Assembly: GCA_035771165.1 (NCBI GenBank) | Contig: JAWNZC010000100.1 | Location: forward strand, 3,367,501 to 3,431,500 | Direction: 5' to 3' | DNA from: Paragorgia papillata | Lineage: Eukaryota; Cnidaria; Anthozoa; Scleralcyonacea; Coralliidae | Length of the DNA: 64,000 nucleotides | The notes under the pieces: model-generated | Database searches by the model: none | Told to the model about the DNA's origin: nothing | Seen by the model: only the letters and a program-made list of their open reading frames with translations | In this document: positions 63,725 to 64,000 of the stretch, in pieces | Numbering within the stretch: the stretch's first letter is position 1 | How the letters are laid out: every line of letters starts with the position of its first letter | Program-made: the position numbers and the translations under genes

Positions 63725-64000
63725 GTATCTGCGCAGCAGATATATTGCTATCGTGTTGTGTGCATGTGTGTTTGTCTGTTAACTTTTTTGTGTAACCACT
63801 GACCTGCAGTGTGTGCTGTGGTGTAACAGTAACCAATGCGCGACAATTACATCCGGGACAATCGAAGCTCAGAATTGTTTGGCGTCAACGTACGAGCTGT
63901 CAGTTTGAACGATGGAAACAAGTATTCTTTAATCCCCGATCGTGTTTGCAGTCGAGGAGCAACACTATATATTTTCGAAGAAAGGCAATATTGCTGATAC
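63725..64000 (+). repeat. Second copy of the GTATCTGCGC repeat family (cut by window end)
   Basis: Starts GTATCTGCGCAGCAGATATA and follows 18203-18480 closely, with an extra ~40 bases (CCACTGACCTGCAGTGTGTG) absent there. Same orientation. It runs off the window end. Confidence 0.8.

Overview
The window looks like repeat-rich, AT-rich, non-coding DNA from an invertebrate metazoan. A cnidarian is my best guess, based on CR1/L2-like LINEs, an R2-group LINE with a restriction-like endonuclease, a KIAA1958/Crypton-type tyrosine recombinase, many foldback MITEs and spliced genes with GT-AG introns. This is inference from repeat content, not proof. Only one ordinary host-like gene is clear: an intronless PH-domain protein on the minus strand (6305-7168).

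Layout. 1-483 is tetranucleotide repeat. 2021-5806 is a 122-bp satellite with a three-unit higher-order period, split by a 2.47-kb inverted-repeat element. 7.5-10.2 kb holds foldback elements and a CCCTA-type pentamer array. 10.26-17.25 kb holds three LINE copies in tandem, each bounded by (TGTC)n microsatellite: one full-length copy with an esterase ORF1 and an EN-RT ORF2, a diverged truncated copy, and a near-identical truncated copy of the first. 19.58-20.74 kb is the 3' part of an R2-like LINE, joined at a palindrome to a decayed minus-strand Ty3/Gypsy element (20.73-25.4 kb) whose 3' LTR is missing. 26-31 kb holds tRNA-like inverted repeats, a 129-bp tandem repeat and mostly featureless AT-rich DNA.

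The most interesting object is 30983-62921: a 31.9-kb unit with ~350-370 bp terminal inverted repeats (TIRs), each built of internal subrepeats, and with an exact 6-bp direct repeat (TGCGAG) immediately outside both ends. I read two multi-exon genes pointing inward from the TIRs. The left gene (+ strand, 13 exons, 31419-42458, 415 codons) is an IS3-like/rve-fold DDE transposase of the eukaryotic 'integrase core domain' type. The right gene (- strand, at least 14 exons, 62445-43506) contains a full alpha-kinase domain and a long low-complexity C-terminal exon. Their start codons lie 84 and 102 bp inside the TIRs and their 3' ends face each other about 1 kb apart, so the TIRs probably carry both promoters. 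The transposase has an in-frame TGA beside its catalytic Glu and a lost splice acceptor. The kinase has one in-frame TAA. This copy is therefore probably dead, but the two-gene organisation is clear. Its introns are packed with later insertions: a tyrosine-recombinase element, four hAT-like or TTAA-type MITEs, a 50-copy 16-bp array, and foldback elements nested three deep.

Right of the giant element, 63229-63660 may be the 5' exons of another, decayed gene. The last 276 bases repeat a sequence also present at 18203. All exon models come from reading splice signals and phases by eye. There is no transcript evidence.
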